48,645 nucleotides of DNA from assembly GCA_947853665.1 (NCBI GenBank), contig CANTXF010000050.1, forward strand, positions 1 through 48,645, written 5' to 3'. Below the pieces are notes generated by a model, which saw only the letters and a list, made by a program, of their open reading frames with translations, had not been told where the DNA came from and ran no database searches. This document shows, piece by piece, positions 19,090 through 27,460 of this stretch. The position numbers and the translations under genes are program-made. The first letter of the stretch is position 1. Each line of letters opens with the position of its first letter. The stretch comes from an uncultured Deferribacterales bacterium (GTDB lineage Bacteria; Chrysiogenota; Deferribacteres; Deferribacterales; Mucispirillaceae).

Positions 19090-20379
19090 ATGACAGGTAT
19101 TCCCGCTATCGTGTTCGGCGTGCTGTGCGTAATAGGCGCTATCGTTTTACTCATCAAAAGATACGAAACAAAAATGATCCTTCTGGGGGCGGGCTTTCTT
19201 ATGGCTATCGCCGCCCTGCATCCTCTCCTGGCGTTTAAGGCGTTTCAGACGCAGATGGTCGCCCAGGGCCTTATCTGGAGTATATGCTCCGTTATGGGCT
19301 TTTCTTTCGTAATGAAGCTCACAGGGTGCGATAAACACCTTGTAAACGCTCTTGCAAAGGGCCTTATGAAGGTGCGCCCCATACTGATCCCCGGCGTGGT
19401 TGTAGCTACCTTTCTCGTGAATATTTCCCTTACAAGCGCAGCCGGAGTTACCGCGGCCGTGGGAGCCATATTTATACCGCTTCTCGTATCCATGGGCGTA
19501 AGGCCCGCCATGGCCGCCGCGGCCGTGATCCTGGGCAACTGGGGTTCCATGCTTTCCCCCGGGTTAAGCCACCAGCCCATAATCGCAAGGCTAGCCTCCA
19601 TGGACGTTATAGAGGTCATAAAAGTCCACGCCGTGGCGGACGTGGTAACGATGCTTATAGCCGCTGCCACCCTTACGGTAATAGCCAAAATATTTAAGGA
19701 AGATAAAGGCTACGTGGATCCGGACAACAACTTTACAGCAGACACTTCTTTCAAGGTAAATTACCTTTACGCGGTAATGCCCCTTGTGCCGGTAGTAGTG
19801 CTGCTGGTTCTCAGCATGGGCGAAGTAAGGGCCGCCATACCCTGGGCAAAGGAGATCGCCATACCCCACGCCATGCTTCTTGGCTCCTTTCTCTGTATGC
19901 TTGTAACGCGCACAACGCCGTCAAAAGCCACGTCGTCCTTTTTTGACGGCATGGGCAAGGCCTACGGCGATATTTTAGGCATAATAATAGCAGCGGGCGT
20001 TTTCGTAGCCGGTATGAAAGCTCTGGGCATTGTGGACGCTTTGATAGAAGCCCTTAAAAGCACGACGGCCATCGTGCCCATAGCCGCCACCTACGGGCCT
20101 TTTCTGCTTGGTATAGTGGCAGGCTCGGGCGACGCGGCGGCAATCGCTTTCAACGAATCGGTAACGCCCCACGCTCAGGCCTTCGGCCATGAAATAGCCA
20201 ATATGGGTTCCCTGGCGGCTCTGGCCGGAGCCATAGGCAGGGCGGCATCCCCCATTGCGGGAGCCACCATCGTGGCCGCAGGCATAGCAAGGGTAAACCC
20301 GTTTGAAATAGCCAAAAGGACGGCTCCCGGCGCTTTTCTCGCGTCTATCGCGGCAATGGTATTCCTGCTTTTTGTATAA
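19090..20379 (+). CDS. DcuC-family anaerobic C4-dicarboxylate/organic-anion carrier
   Basis: A 429-residue polytopic membrane protein with about 12 hydrophobic segments. DcuC family features include an early amphipathic GFLMAIAALHP, the conserved loop GNWGSMLSPGLSHQPI and GIVAGSGDAAAIAFNESVTPHA near the C-terminus. Family members exchange or export C4-dicarboxylates anaerobically, and relatives are linked to peptide-like or aroyl-glutamate substrates. The start is the ATG at 19090 with GGAGGG seven bases upstream; the longer frame to 19012 lacks a site. It is followed at 15 bp by two M20 hydrolases, so it may import their substrate. Confidence 0.82.
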   Translation: MTGIPAIVFGVLCVIGAIVLLIKRYETKMILLGAGFLMAIAALHPLLAFKAFQTQMVAQGLIWSICSVMGFSFVMKLTGCDKHLVNALAKGLMKVRPILIPGVVVATFLVNISLTSAAGVTAAVGAIFIPLLVSMGVRPAMAAAAVILGNWGSMLSPGLSHQPIIARLASMDVIEVIKVHAVADVVTMLIAAATLTVIAKIFKEDKGYVDPDNNFTADTSFKVNYLYAVMPLVPVVVLLVLSMGEVRAAIPWAKEIAIPHAMLLGSFLCMLVTRTTPSKATSSFFDGMGKAYGDILGIIIAAGVFVAGMKALGIVDALIEALKSTTAIVPIAATYGPFLLGIVAGSGDAAAIAFNESVTPHAQAFGHEIANMGSLAALAGAIGRAASPIAGATIVAAGIARVNPFEIAKRTAPGAFLASIAAMVFLLFV

Positions 20380-20394
20380 AGGAAGCGCTGTGTT

Positions 20395-21540
20395 ATGTCA
20401 TCTTTCGATTTGAAAAGATTTCTGAACGAGCTTGAGGAGCTTGTAAACACGGACAGCGGCTCCCGCGACCCGGAAGGCGTCAAAAAAGTGGGAGAGATAA
20501 TGGCCGCTAAATTCGAAAAGCTGGGCGGCTGGACGGTACGGCGCGCCGCGGAAGCTAAAACGGCCGCTCCGTGCCTTGAAATATTCAATAAGGACGGCTC
20601 GTCCTTCGACGTGCTGCTATTAGGCCATATAGACACGGTATTTCCCAAAGGCACCGCGGAAAAGCGCCCTTATTCGGAAAAAGACGGCAGGGTCTACGGC
20701 CCCGGCTCCTACGATATGAAAGCGTCCGTGCTTATGGCCTATTACGCCCTTAAAACGCTCCAGGAGGAAGGCGGGCTGGACGATATGTCCGTATGCCTGG
20801 GCCTGAACGCAGAGGAGGAGCTTGGCTCCGTAAACGCCAGGGAATGGATAGAAAAAACGGCTGCAAAAAGCCGGTTCGTAATGGTCTGTGAGCCGCCCAG
20901 AAAAAACGGCGAAATGGTGCTGGAAAGAAAGGGCCTTGGCCGGTTTAAAATCGAGATAGAGGGCAAGGCGGTACACGCCGGGATAAACCCCTGGGACGGC
21001 GTAAGCGCGATAATGATACTGGCAAAGTGGACCCTGGAGCTTCACGCCATGAACGATTATAAAAAAGGCACGTCCCTCAACATGGGCCTTTTTAACGGCG
21101 GTATAGGCGTAAACACCGTGGCGGGCAGCGCCGTGGGCGAGCTGGACGTACGGGCGGACGACCCGGCGGAGTTCGGCCGTATAGAGGAAAAAATAGAAGA
21201 ATTAAAAAAATGGACGGCGGAGCAGGGAGCAAGCGCTATCGTAAGCGGAGGCATGACGCGGCCCGTTATGAGGGCGGGAGAAAGATCCCTCGAATTTAAA
21301 AAACTGGTGGACGAAGCGGCGGCCCGTCTCGGCATAGACCCGAAATGGATGAAAACGGGAGGCGGCTCGGACGCGAATTTTGCCGGAGCTATGGGAATAG
21401 CCACTTTAGACGGATTCGGCCCGGTGGGCGGTCTTTCCCACACGGAAAACGAATATCTGGAAATAGACACCATAGAGCCGCGCCTTGCTTTAATGACGGA
21501 CGTAATAAGAGCAATAGGAAAAAAATTGCGGGGCCGGTAA
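20395..21540 (+). CDS. M20 family peptidase, glutamate carboxypeptidase (CPG2)-like
   Basis: A 381-residue cytoplasmic di-zinc exopeptidase. Ligand motifs: H78 and D80 (GHIDTVFPKGT), D107 (GPGSYDMKAS), the EEE at 140-142 for catalysis and metal, E165 (VCEPP) and H348 (GLSHTENEYLE). The lid carries AVHAG (H193) and ends with GGIGVNTVAGSAVGELDVRA. Closest to the glutamate carboxypeptidase group that removes C-terminal glutamate from N-acyl or N-aroyl amino acids. No signal peptide. Middle gene of the carrier-hydrolase operon. Confidence 0.87.
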   Translation: MSSFDLKRFLNELEELVNTDSGSRDPEGVKKVGEIMAAKFEKLGGWTVRRAAEAKTAAPCLEIFNKDGSSFDVLLLGHIDTVFPKGTAEKRPYSEKDGRVYGPGSYDMKASVLMAYYALKTLQEEGGLDDMSVCLGLNAEEELGSVNAREWIEKTAAKSRFVMVCEPPRKNGEMVLERKGLGRFKIEIEGKAVHAGINPWDGVSAIMILAKWTLELHAMNDYKKGTSLNMGLFNGGIGVNTVAGSAVGELDVRADDPAEFGRIEEKIEELKKWTAEQGASAIVSGGMTRPVMRAGERSLEFKKLVDEAAARLGIDPKWMKTGGGSDANFAGAMGIATLDGFGPVGGLSHTENEYLEIDTIEPRLALMTDVIRAIGKKLRGR

Positions 21541-21557
21541 AAGCCCCCGGAGGCACA

Positions 21558-22862
21558 ATGATAAATTACATTAAAAATAAAGTAAAGGAGCTGGAGCAAG
21601 AGATAATAAAACGCAGGCGCGACCTCCACAGGCACCCGGAAGCAGGCTGGACGGAATTCCGCACGTCGGCGCTGGCTCAGAAAAAAATGAAAGAACTGGG
21701 CTATACCCTTACGACCGGGGAAAAAGCCGTGTCGAAAAAAGAAATGATGGGCGTGCCCACGGCGGAGGAGCTTAAAAAGCATCAGGAAAGGGCGATAGCT
21801 CAAGGGGCCGACCCGGAAACGGTAAAAGCCATGGAAGGCGGCCTCACCGGGTTCTGGGCCGATATGAAATTTTCCGAAGACGGCCCGCGCCTTGCCTTTC
21901 GCTTCGATATGGATTCAAACGACGTAACGGAAAGCAAAGACCCGGGCCACAGGCCGGTAAAGGAGGGCTTCGCGTCCGTAAACGACGGGGCAATGCACGC
22001 CTGCGGCCACGACGCGCACGTATCCATCGGGCTTGCGGCAGCCCAGATAATAGCCGGCATGAAGGACAAATTAAAAGGCAGCGTCCGCTTTATATTTCAG
22101 CCTGCGGAAGAAGGGCTGCGGGGCGCGGGGCCTATGGTGGCGGCCGGAGCCGTGGACGGAGTGGACTACATAGTGGGCATGCACGTCGGTTTTCAGGCGG
22201 CTCATAAGGGGGAGCTTATATGCGGGGCCGACGGGTTTCTTGCCTCCACCAAATGGGACGTACGCTTTAAAGGCCTTGCGGCCCACGCCGGAGCCTATCC
22301 GCAGGAAGGGAAAAACGCCCTGCTGGCGGCCTGCGCAGCGGCTGTGAACCTTCACGCCATAAGCCGCCACAGCGAAGGCGCCACGCGCATAAACGTAGGC
22401 AAGCTGACAGCCGGGGAAGGACGCAACGTAATACCGTCGGAAGCTCTTATCGTTATGGAAACGAGAGGAATCACAAGCGAGCTGAACGACTATATGGTAT
22501 CCGAATCCGGCAGGATAATAAAAGCCGCGGCCGAAATGTACGGCTGCGAATATTCCATAGAAGTAACCGGCGGCACGAAAAGCGGGAAAAGCAGCCGCGA
22601 AATGATAAAACTGGTGGCGGAAGCCGCCGGGGAAATACCCTACTACACCGACATTACGGAGCTTAAAGACTTCGGAGCGGGGGAAGATTACGCCCACATG
22701 ATGAGCGCTGTGCAGGAGCAGGGCGGCATAGGCACATATATCCAGACGGGTATCGACAGGACGGCCGGGCACCACAACAATAAATTCGACTTCGACGAAA
22801 CGGGCCTTGCCCCGGCGGCGGAGCTGGCGGCCATAACGGCGCTGAAAATCCTGGGGAAATGA
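21558..22862 (+). CDS. M20D amidohydrolase, AbgA-like
   Basis: A 435-residue member of the M20D family (aminobenzoyl-glutamate hydrolase A, aminoacylase and IAA-amino acid hydrolase relatives). Numbered from ATG 21558: the N-terminal RRRDLHRHPEAGWTEFRT, the metal ligands C149 and H151 (HACGHDAHV), E184/E185 (PAEEG), H209 (GMHVG) and a C-terminal H in TAGHHNNKFDFDE. Like AbgA it has an insertion after the first helix (about 55-100), which most M20D members lack. GGAGG lies upstream. The long frame beginning at 21345 overlaps the previous gene and is not real. With the carrier and CPG2-like enzyme it suggests use of an aroyl- or acyl-glutamate. Confidence 0.87.
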   Translation: MINYIKNKVKELEQEIIKRRRDLHRHPEAGWTEFRTSALAQKKMKELGYTLTTGEKAVSKKEMMGVPTAEELKKHQERAIAQGADPETVKAMEGGLTGFWADMKFSEDGPRLAFRFDMDSNDVTESKDPGHRPVKEGFASVNDGAMHACGHDAHVSIGLAAAQIIAGMKDKLKGSVRFIFQPAEEGLRGAGPMVAAGAVDGVDYIVGMHVGFQAAHKGELICGADGFLASTKWDVRFKGLAAHAGAYPQEGKNALLAACAAAVNLHAISRHSEGATRINVGKLTAGEGRNVIPSEALIVMETRGITSELNDYMVSESGRIIKAAAEMYGCEYSIEVTGGTKSGKSSREMIKLVAEAAGEIPYYTDITELKDFGAGEDYAHMMSAVQEQGGIGTYIQTGIDRTAGHHNNKFDFDETGLAPAAELAAITALKILGK

Positions 22863-22868
22863 TTTCAC

Positions 22869-22892
22869 GGCGGGCATAAAAGCCCGCCTTTT
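22869..22892 (+). terminator. Terminator of the carrier-hydrolase operon
   Basis: Stem GGCGGGC / GCCCGCC (22869-22875 and 22882-22888), loop ATAAAA, followed by TTTT, seven bases after the AbgA-like stop codon. In 22893-23182 I see no gene, only short G/C-rich inverted repeats. Confidence 0.85.
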
Positions 22893-23182
22893 AATTGCCT
22901 TAAAAAAAAATATAAACCGGTGCAAAGCGGCAGCTAAAGGCCGGTAAAGCGAAAGCCCCGCCCCGTTTCCCTCTGGGCGGCAGGCGCGTTTACCCCGGTC
23001 TTTTAAACCGGCTTAAATACCCCTTACGCCGGCCTGCATAACAAAGCCGACCTCCCAAAAAAAGAATAAAAAAACGCCTGAAAAACAAAAAAGAAAAAAG
23101 TTAATTTTATAAAGCGCCGTTCTGCGCGGATAATCACAAAGCCATAAGAAATATCTTTCCCTGCCGGGCCATTAAACGGCCG

Positions 23183-23221
23183 ATGTAAAACTATGGAAAA
23201 TATTTATATAAAGCGGCCTGC
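23183..23221. repeat. Copy 1 of a 39-bp dispersed repeat
   Basis: ATGTAAAACTATGGAAAATA and the following bases to GCGGCCTGC match 34012-34051 with few differences. This copy lies about 60 bp before hairpin array C. Confidence 0.6.
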
Positions 23222-23282
23222 AGCGGCAGGAAAAAATCCGGCAAGTCTCCGCCTAAAAGGGCAATCAAAGTTTGCCGCAGAA

Positions 23283-23583
23283 AAAACGGGAGCGGGCTTA
23301 TTTGTCCCCGCTCGTTTTCTGAACACGGAGCGAAGCGGAGCAAAAACGGGAGGCGCATAATCTGTCGCGCCTCGTTTTCTGTCCACTAAAGCGGGATGCG
23401 CAATATTTGTCGCGCATCGCTTTCTATCCACCAACGTCTGCACCAATAAAGCAGACGTTTTCTGTCCACCAACATCTGCATAAATAAGGCAGATGTTTTA
23501 GAGCAAGCTCGGAATAGAAACCTTCGCATTAATGAAGCGAAGGTTTTCTGTCCGCCAACATTTGCATTTATCAGGCAAATATT
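23283..23583. repeat. Hairpin-repeat array C (seven units, two subtypes)
   Basis: Units with a GG bulge: 23283-23318, 23343-23378 and 23388-23423. Units with perfect 9-bp stems and no bulge: 23433-23459 (AACGTCTGC / GCAGACGTT), 23471-23497 (AACATCTGC / GCAGATGTT), 23519-23545 (AACCTTCGC / GCGAAGGTT) and 23557-23583 (AACATTTGC / GCAAATATT). Linkers are TTTTCTGTCCACC, TTTTCTGTCCGCC or the GGAGCGAAGCGGAGC type. Compensatory changes preserve all stems, and one short-stem unit has only a G-T type mismatch. Non-coding, between two unrelated genes. Confidence 0.87.
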
Positions 23584-23595
23584 TTCTGTCCGCCA

Positions 23596-23655
23596 TTAAC
23601 CTGACGCATGAACGTTCAGGACGGACGGAGCGGTCTTATAAATAATCGCGCTTTT
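23596..23655. repeat. Module following array C, second copy
   Basis: It repeats 15482-15540: 25 identical bases beginning TTAACCTGACGCATGAACG, then a diverged part containing GCGGTCTTATAAATAATC. In both places it sits just beyond a hairpin array. Confidence 0.7.
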
Positions 23656-23753
23656 TTAAAGACGGAAACCTTAAAGCGGCGCGGCGCAAGTATTGCGCGA
23701 TCCCGTTAAGGGTTATCCGCGTCAGGGATTCTGGCGGCCGATCCCGCACAGTT

Positions 23754-24407
23754 TCAGAAAGGAAGGCTTTTGATAATAGAAGCAAGCACAGCGTCCCGCG
23801 GCAGGAGACGGCCGTTTTCCACGCAATTTATCACGCGCCAGCCGTCCTGAACGGCTGTTTTCCTGTATGCTCCGTACACGGCTTCCATGTAGCCGCCGTC
23901 CCTTTCGTGTATGTCCTCCTTTTGGGACGTGTACGCGCGGACGCTTTTTTTAAGCACCATAGCGCGGGAAACGGAGGGCGGCACGTCGAGAAAAAAGACG
24001 CAATCCGGTTCGGGAAGCCCCAGCAGGCCGTATTCCATTTTTTTGACCCAGTCTATAAAGGCCACGCGGGCTTTTTCCGGCAGCTTTGCCGCCTGATAAA
24101 CGAAGTTTGAAGGGACGTAACGGTCAAAAATAACGATTTTACCGGCTTTGAGAGCGGCCTCTATGTCCTTTTTCATTTCAAACCGGTCAAGGGCGTACAG
24201 CATGGCGGGAAATTCCGCAGGCAGAGACGCCATATCCCCGTAACCGCCGTTAAGGTACTTGGCGACCTCTCCGCCGAATAAGGTGCCCTCGTAATCGGGA
24301 AAGCTGAAAAGGACGTTATCCGCGCCCTTTTCATTAAGGTATCCCGCAAGAGCGGCGGACTGGGTGCCTTTTCCGGAGCCGTCTATGCCCTCGAACGCTA
24401 TTATCAA
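23754..24407 (-). CDS. tmk: Thymidylate kinase
   Basis: Phosphorylates dTMP to dTDP. The 217-residue protein has the P-loop FEGIDGSGKGT (about 5-15), the DRY motif in FDRYVPSNFVYQAAK and a lid segment KKSVRAYTSQKEDIHERD. Lysine and arginine positions differ from the E. coli type. The start is TTG, overlapping the ppiD stop by 4 bases (TTGA), and the ribosome site is weak, so translation probably depends on coupling. Full length. Confidence 0.93.
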   Translation of the reverse strand: MIIAFEGIDGSGKGTQSAALAGYLNEKGADNVLFSFPDYEGTLFGGEVAKYLNGGYGDMASLPAEFPAMLYALDRFEMKKDIEAALKAGKIVIFDRYVPSNFVYQAAKLPEKARVAFIDWVKKMEYGLLGLPEPDCVFFLDVPPSVSRAMVLKKSVRAYTSQKEDIHERDGGYMEAVYGAYRKTAVQDGWRVINCVENGRLLPRDAVLASIIKSLPF

Positions 24408-26326
24408 TTGGCGCCGCCGTCGTTAAGGAATGCGGGGTTGATCTCCACCTTCGTTCTGCTTCTGAGCGAATCTATATAGGAAGCAAGAGCTTCCTCCGCC
24501 TTTATCGTCCTGATATAAGACGCTATGGCTTCCTTTTCGCTCTCGAAGCCGTCGGCGGAAGGGGGTATTATGCTGTCCACCTTTACGGCGTATATTTTAT
24601 CGCCTATAAGGTAGGCGGTTTTAAGCGTATCGCCCGGTTTGGAAGAAAAAACGGAGTTTATAAGGCCGGGTTCTCCGGCGAAAGCGTCCTCCGGCTCCGA
24701 CCGTTTAAATTCGCCGGATTTGGACACGGCGGCCTTAAAAGAACCGGCGGCTTTGGCGAAGCCGTCTGCGGCAAGGGCTTTTTCAACCCCGGCTATACCG
24801 GCTTTGCCGCCTTCCTCTATATTATACGCTTCCGTAACCTGGGCTTTCACTTCGTCCAGCGCGGGTATTTTGGAAGGTATTTTTTCTTCCACTTCAAACA
24901 GATATGTAACCGAACCGTCCTCCGTAAGCTGGCTCAGCTCCGTCTTGCCGAGGGAAAATATATCCCGCAGAGCATCCGGCCTGGAAAGAAACACTGGCAA
25001 CGCCGCCTCGTTTTCGGAAAACAGCGGGGTGGAAACTACCTTTAAGCCGCTTTCCGGAGCCGCGTCCATATAAGCGGTTATGTTGCCGGCTTTAAGAATA
25101 TCCTTATAAACGGCAAGCACATGGTTTCTGAACGCGGCTTTCAGCTTGTTTTTCTTAAGGGCGTCGGTTATTTCCGCCTTTTTTTCGTCCAGGGTATAGA
25201 CCTTGCCGGGCGTTTTTTCCTCCACCTTAACTATATGATAGCCGTAGTCGGTTTTAAGGGCGTCCGTAAATTTGCCCTGCTCTGAAGCAAACACCGCCGC
25301 TTCGAAATCCGGCTGGAGCTGGCCTCTGTATATCCTGCCCACAAGGCCGTCTCCGGAAGACGCGGAGGGGTCGGAGTATTTTTTTACAGCGGCGATAAAA
25401 TCGGCGCCGGGTTTTTTAAGAAAAGCAAGGGCTTCGTCAATTTTCGCTTTGGCCGCGTTTACGGCCTTTTCGTCGTTCCAGTCGGAAACGGGAACGGCCA
25501 TATTGCGTATCACCACGCTTTCGGGAACGGTATAGGAGGAAATATGCTCCGCGTAATAGCTTTCCACCTCTTTAGGGTCTACGGAAACGTTGTCGGGATG
25601 AAAGGCGTTTTCATCGAAAGAAACGTATTTCAGCTTTATTTTCGCAGGCACCCGGTAGGAATTTTTATTAAGCTCGTAATAAGCGGCGAGAGCTTCCTCC
25701 GAAGGCGCCTCCCCGGGTATGAATCTGCTTACAGGCACGCTGAAATAGCTTATCTGGGCCATAGTGCCCCTGTAATTGTATTCGTTCATCAGGGCCGTGT
25801 CGCTTACGGCGTACTGGGCGTTACGTATAAGGTTCTGGAGCTTGTTTATAAGTATGTCGTCCCGCACGGAGGCCTCGAAAACAGTAGGCGTCTGCCTGTT
25901 GTAGTTAAGGACCTGAACGTATCTGCCGGAATCGAACCGCCCTTTTTCGTCCTGAAAGGCGGGAACTATCTTTATTGCTTCTATAACCTCGAAATCCGTG
26001 GCGGGGATGCCGAGCCTTACGGCTTCTGCCAGAAGCAGCCTTCTGTCCACAAGCTCCCCTATCACGAGAGAGTCCATATTCTGGTTTTTGGCGTATTCGT
26101 CGTAAGCGTCCCCCAGAACGCCGCGCAGCTGCTGGACGGTATTGTCGTAAAAATTTCTGTATTCCTCATAACCTATGGAGGAATCTCCCACCCGGGCCAC
26201 GAACGAAGCCTGGTTTTCTCTGGAGCCTATGCCCCACACTACGAAAATGGTGGAAACGAAAGCGATTATCACCGCCCATAATACTATGGAAAGTATTTTA
26301 CGATTGTTGCGCATTGAACTAAGCAT
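24404..26326 (-). CDS. PpiD-like membrane-anchored peptidyl-prolyl isomerase/chaperone
   Basis: A 640-residue periplasmic folding factor. It has an N-terminal cytoplasmic stub and one transmembrane anchor (about 12-34, ILSIVLWAVIIAFVSTIFVVW). A SurA-N-type chaperone region (about 35-180) follows, then a parvulin domain (about 255-375, with KYSDPSASSGDGLVGRIYRGQLQPDFEAAVF and TDYGYHIVKVEEKTPGK), and a long C-terminal part with a second, degenerate PPIase-like region. This is the PpiD architecture. ATG at 26326 has GAGGAA upstream. Followed by tmk with a 4-base overlap. Confidence 0.9.
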   Translation of the reverse strand: MLSSMRNNRKILSIVLWAVIIAFVSTIFVVWGIGSRENQASFVARVGDSSIGYEEYRNFYDNTVQQLRGVLGDAYDEYAKNQNMDSLVIGELVDRRLLLAEAVRLGIPATDFEVIEAIKIVPAFQDEKGRFDSGRYVQVLNYNRQTPTVFEASVRDDILINKLQNLIRNAQYAVSDTALMNEYNYRGTMAQISYFSVPVSRFIPGEAPSEEALAAYYELNKNSYRVPAKIKLKYVSFDENAFHPDNVSVDPKEVESYYAEHISSYTVPESVVIRNMAVPVSDWNDEKAVNAAKAKIDEALAFLKKPGADFIAAVKKYSDPSASSGDGLVGRIYRGQLQPDFEAAVFASEQGKFTDALKTDYGYHIVKVEEKTPGKVYTLDEKKAEITDALKKNKLKAAFRNHVLAVYKDILKAGNITAYMDAAPESGLKVVSTPLFSENEAALPVFLSRPDALRDIFSLGKTELSQLTEDGSVTYLFEVEEKIPSKIPALDEVKAQVTEAYNIEEGGKAGIAGVEKALAADGFAKAAGSFKAAVSKSGEFKRSEPEDAFAGEPGLINSVFSSKPGDTLKTAYLIGDKIYAVKVDSIIPPSADGFESEKEAIASYIRTIKAEEALASYIDSLRSRTKVEINPAFLNDGGAN

Positions 26327-26377
26327 CAGGGTTCCTCGTATCCTTTTGCCCGAACGGGCAGATTTAAGCGAAATAAA

Positions 26378-26485
26378 ATGACCCGGCAGAGTTGCTCCGG
26401 CACACCGGCGCGAAAACTACCGCTGCTTTCTTCCGAACCTGACGGGGTTCGCCCCGCGCCCGTTGCGGAGGCCCCGCCGGGTCAT
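26378..26485 (-). ncRNA. ffs: Signal recognition particle RNA (4.5S type)
   Basis: The minus strand folds into a long hairpin with a 10-bp terminal stem (ATGACCCGGC / GCCGGGTCAT). The apical Ffh-binding site reads GTCAGGTTCGGAAGAAAGCA, the conserved asymmetric-loop and GGAA tetraloop region of bacterial SRP RNA, flanked by CCCC and GCGGTAG. At about 108 nt it is the short form without an Alu domain. It targets nascent membrane proteins together with Ffh. A T-rich stretch follows the 3' end; ppiD begins about 50 bp further on. Confidence 0.95.
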
Positions 26486-26525
26486 TAAAGGCCGCCCTCT
26501 CTAAAAGACGGCGGACAAGTCTTTC

Positions 26526-26554
26526 TTTTTATCAGCAAGGGCGGCCGTTGTCAA
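26526..26554 (-). promoter_or_regulatory. Promoter of the SRP RNA
   Basis: On the minus strand a -35 TTGACA (26549-26554) is followed after 17 bp by a -10-like TAAAAA (26526-26531). This predicts a 5' leader of about 30 nt with a small CCGCC / GGCGG hairpin that would be trimmed to give the mature SRP RNA, as in E. coli. The rest of 26555-26717 holds only the racemase leader. Confidence 0.55.
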
Positions 26555-26717
26555 ATGAAAAAGTAGGCGCAAAAAAGGCTCCGCCCCGCCGGGATAACCG
26601 TTATTTTAATTGATTTTGCGGGATATATGGATGTAAACTGTCCTTACGGCGGTTCCGAGAGAGCCGGGGCAGGTACCGGCGTAAACAAACGCCCGGCGGC
26701 AAAAAGGGAGGCGAACC

Positions 26718-27410
26718 ATGAAACGGCTAGGCATAATAGGCGGTATGGGCCCGATGGCCACGATAGACCTTTATAAAAAAATAACGGAGCTTACCCCCGC
26801 CGGCAGGGACCAGGACCATATACACATAATAATAGACAGCTATCCCCAGATAGAGGACAGAACGGCCCATATAGTAAATGGAGAGAAAAGCCCCCTGCCC
26901 CGCCTGCTGGAATCGGCCAGAAGGCTCGAAGCCGCAGGAGCCGAGGCTCTGCTCATGCCGTGCAACACGGCCCATTATTTCGCCCCCGACATAGAGAGGG
27001 AAGTAAAAACGCCGCTTATACATATAGTAAGATGCACGGCGGAAGCCATAAAGAACGATTATCCGAACGCTAAAAAAATAGGCCTTTTCGCCACCACAGG
27101 CACGAAAAAGGCCGGAGTCTACGATAAAATACTGGCCGAATACGGCTTTGAAACAATGCGGTTTCCGCAAGCCCTCGAAAACGACGTGATGGCCTGCATA
27201 TACGACGGGGTAAAGGCGGGAAAAACGGAGGAATACGCGCCCCTTTTCCAGAAATGCGCCGACGAAGCCTCATCCCTGGGGGCGGACGTTATGATAGCGG
27301 GCTGTACGGAGATCCCCCTTCTGCTGCCTTACATAAAGTCCGGCGCTCCTTTTGCGGACGCTACCCTGGAGCTTGCCAGAGCCGCGGTAAAGTTCGCCCT
27401 GGAAAAATAA
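26718..27410 (+). CDS. Aspartate/glutamate racemase family protein
   Basis: Cofactor-independent amino-acid racemase. The two catalytic cysteines are in the classic motifs MPCNTAH (C82) and AGCTEIPLLL (C196), and the N-terminus KRLGIIGGMGPMAT is that of aspartate racemases rather than MurI. 230 residues, full length, with AGGGAGGCG upstream. It could supply D-aspartate for peptidoglycan or catabolise it. It stands alone, convergent with the hemolysin III gene and separated from it by a shared hairpin. Confidence 0.9.
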   Translation: MKRLGIIGGMGPMATIDLYKKITELTPAGRDQDHIHIIIDSYPQIEDRTAHIVNGEKSPLPRLLESARRLEAAGAEALLMPCNTAHYFAPDIEREVKTPLIHIVRCTAEAIKNDYPNAKKIGLFATTGTKKAGVYDKILAEYGFETMRFPQALENDVMACIYDGVKAGKTEEYAPLFQKCADEASSLGADVMIAGCTEIPLLLPYIKSGAPFADATLELARAAVKFALEK

Positions 27411-27419
27411 ATTCAGACA

Positions 27420-27460
27420 GGCCCCGAAAGGAAGTCTTTTTTTAAAGACAAAGCGGGGCC
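27420..27460. terminator. Bidirectional terminator-like hairpin between convergent genes
   Basis: GGCCCCG and CGGGGCC arms enclose an inner GTCTTT / AAAGAC hairpin with T-rich and A-rich centre, directly after the racemase stop and at the stop codon of the hemolysin III gene. Confidence 0.6.

Noticed and set aside
21345-21557. N-terminal extension of the AbgA-like protein
   Set aside because: It lies inside the previous gene in another frame; the ATG at 21558 has a good GGAGG site and matches family starts.
22915-23040. Possible structured RNA in the G/C-rich stretch after the hydrolase operon
   Set aside because: Only short inverted repeats such as CCGGT/ACCGG are visible, with no recognisable aptamer or RNA family.
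23204-23446. Minus-strand 80-aa frame with a repeated 15-residue pattern (VDRKRxAT...)
   Set aside because: The repeat unit is about 45 bp, a multiple of three, so hairpin array C reads through as a periodic peptide by chance. Compensatory changes conserve pairing, not residues.
23283-23583. CRISPR array
   Set aside because: Units are hairpins with variable stems, and the conserved linkers are only 9-15 bp; there are no uniform repeats of 25-40 bp with unique spacers and no cas genes nearby.
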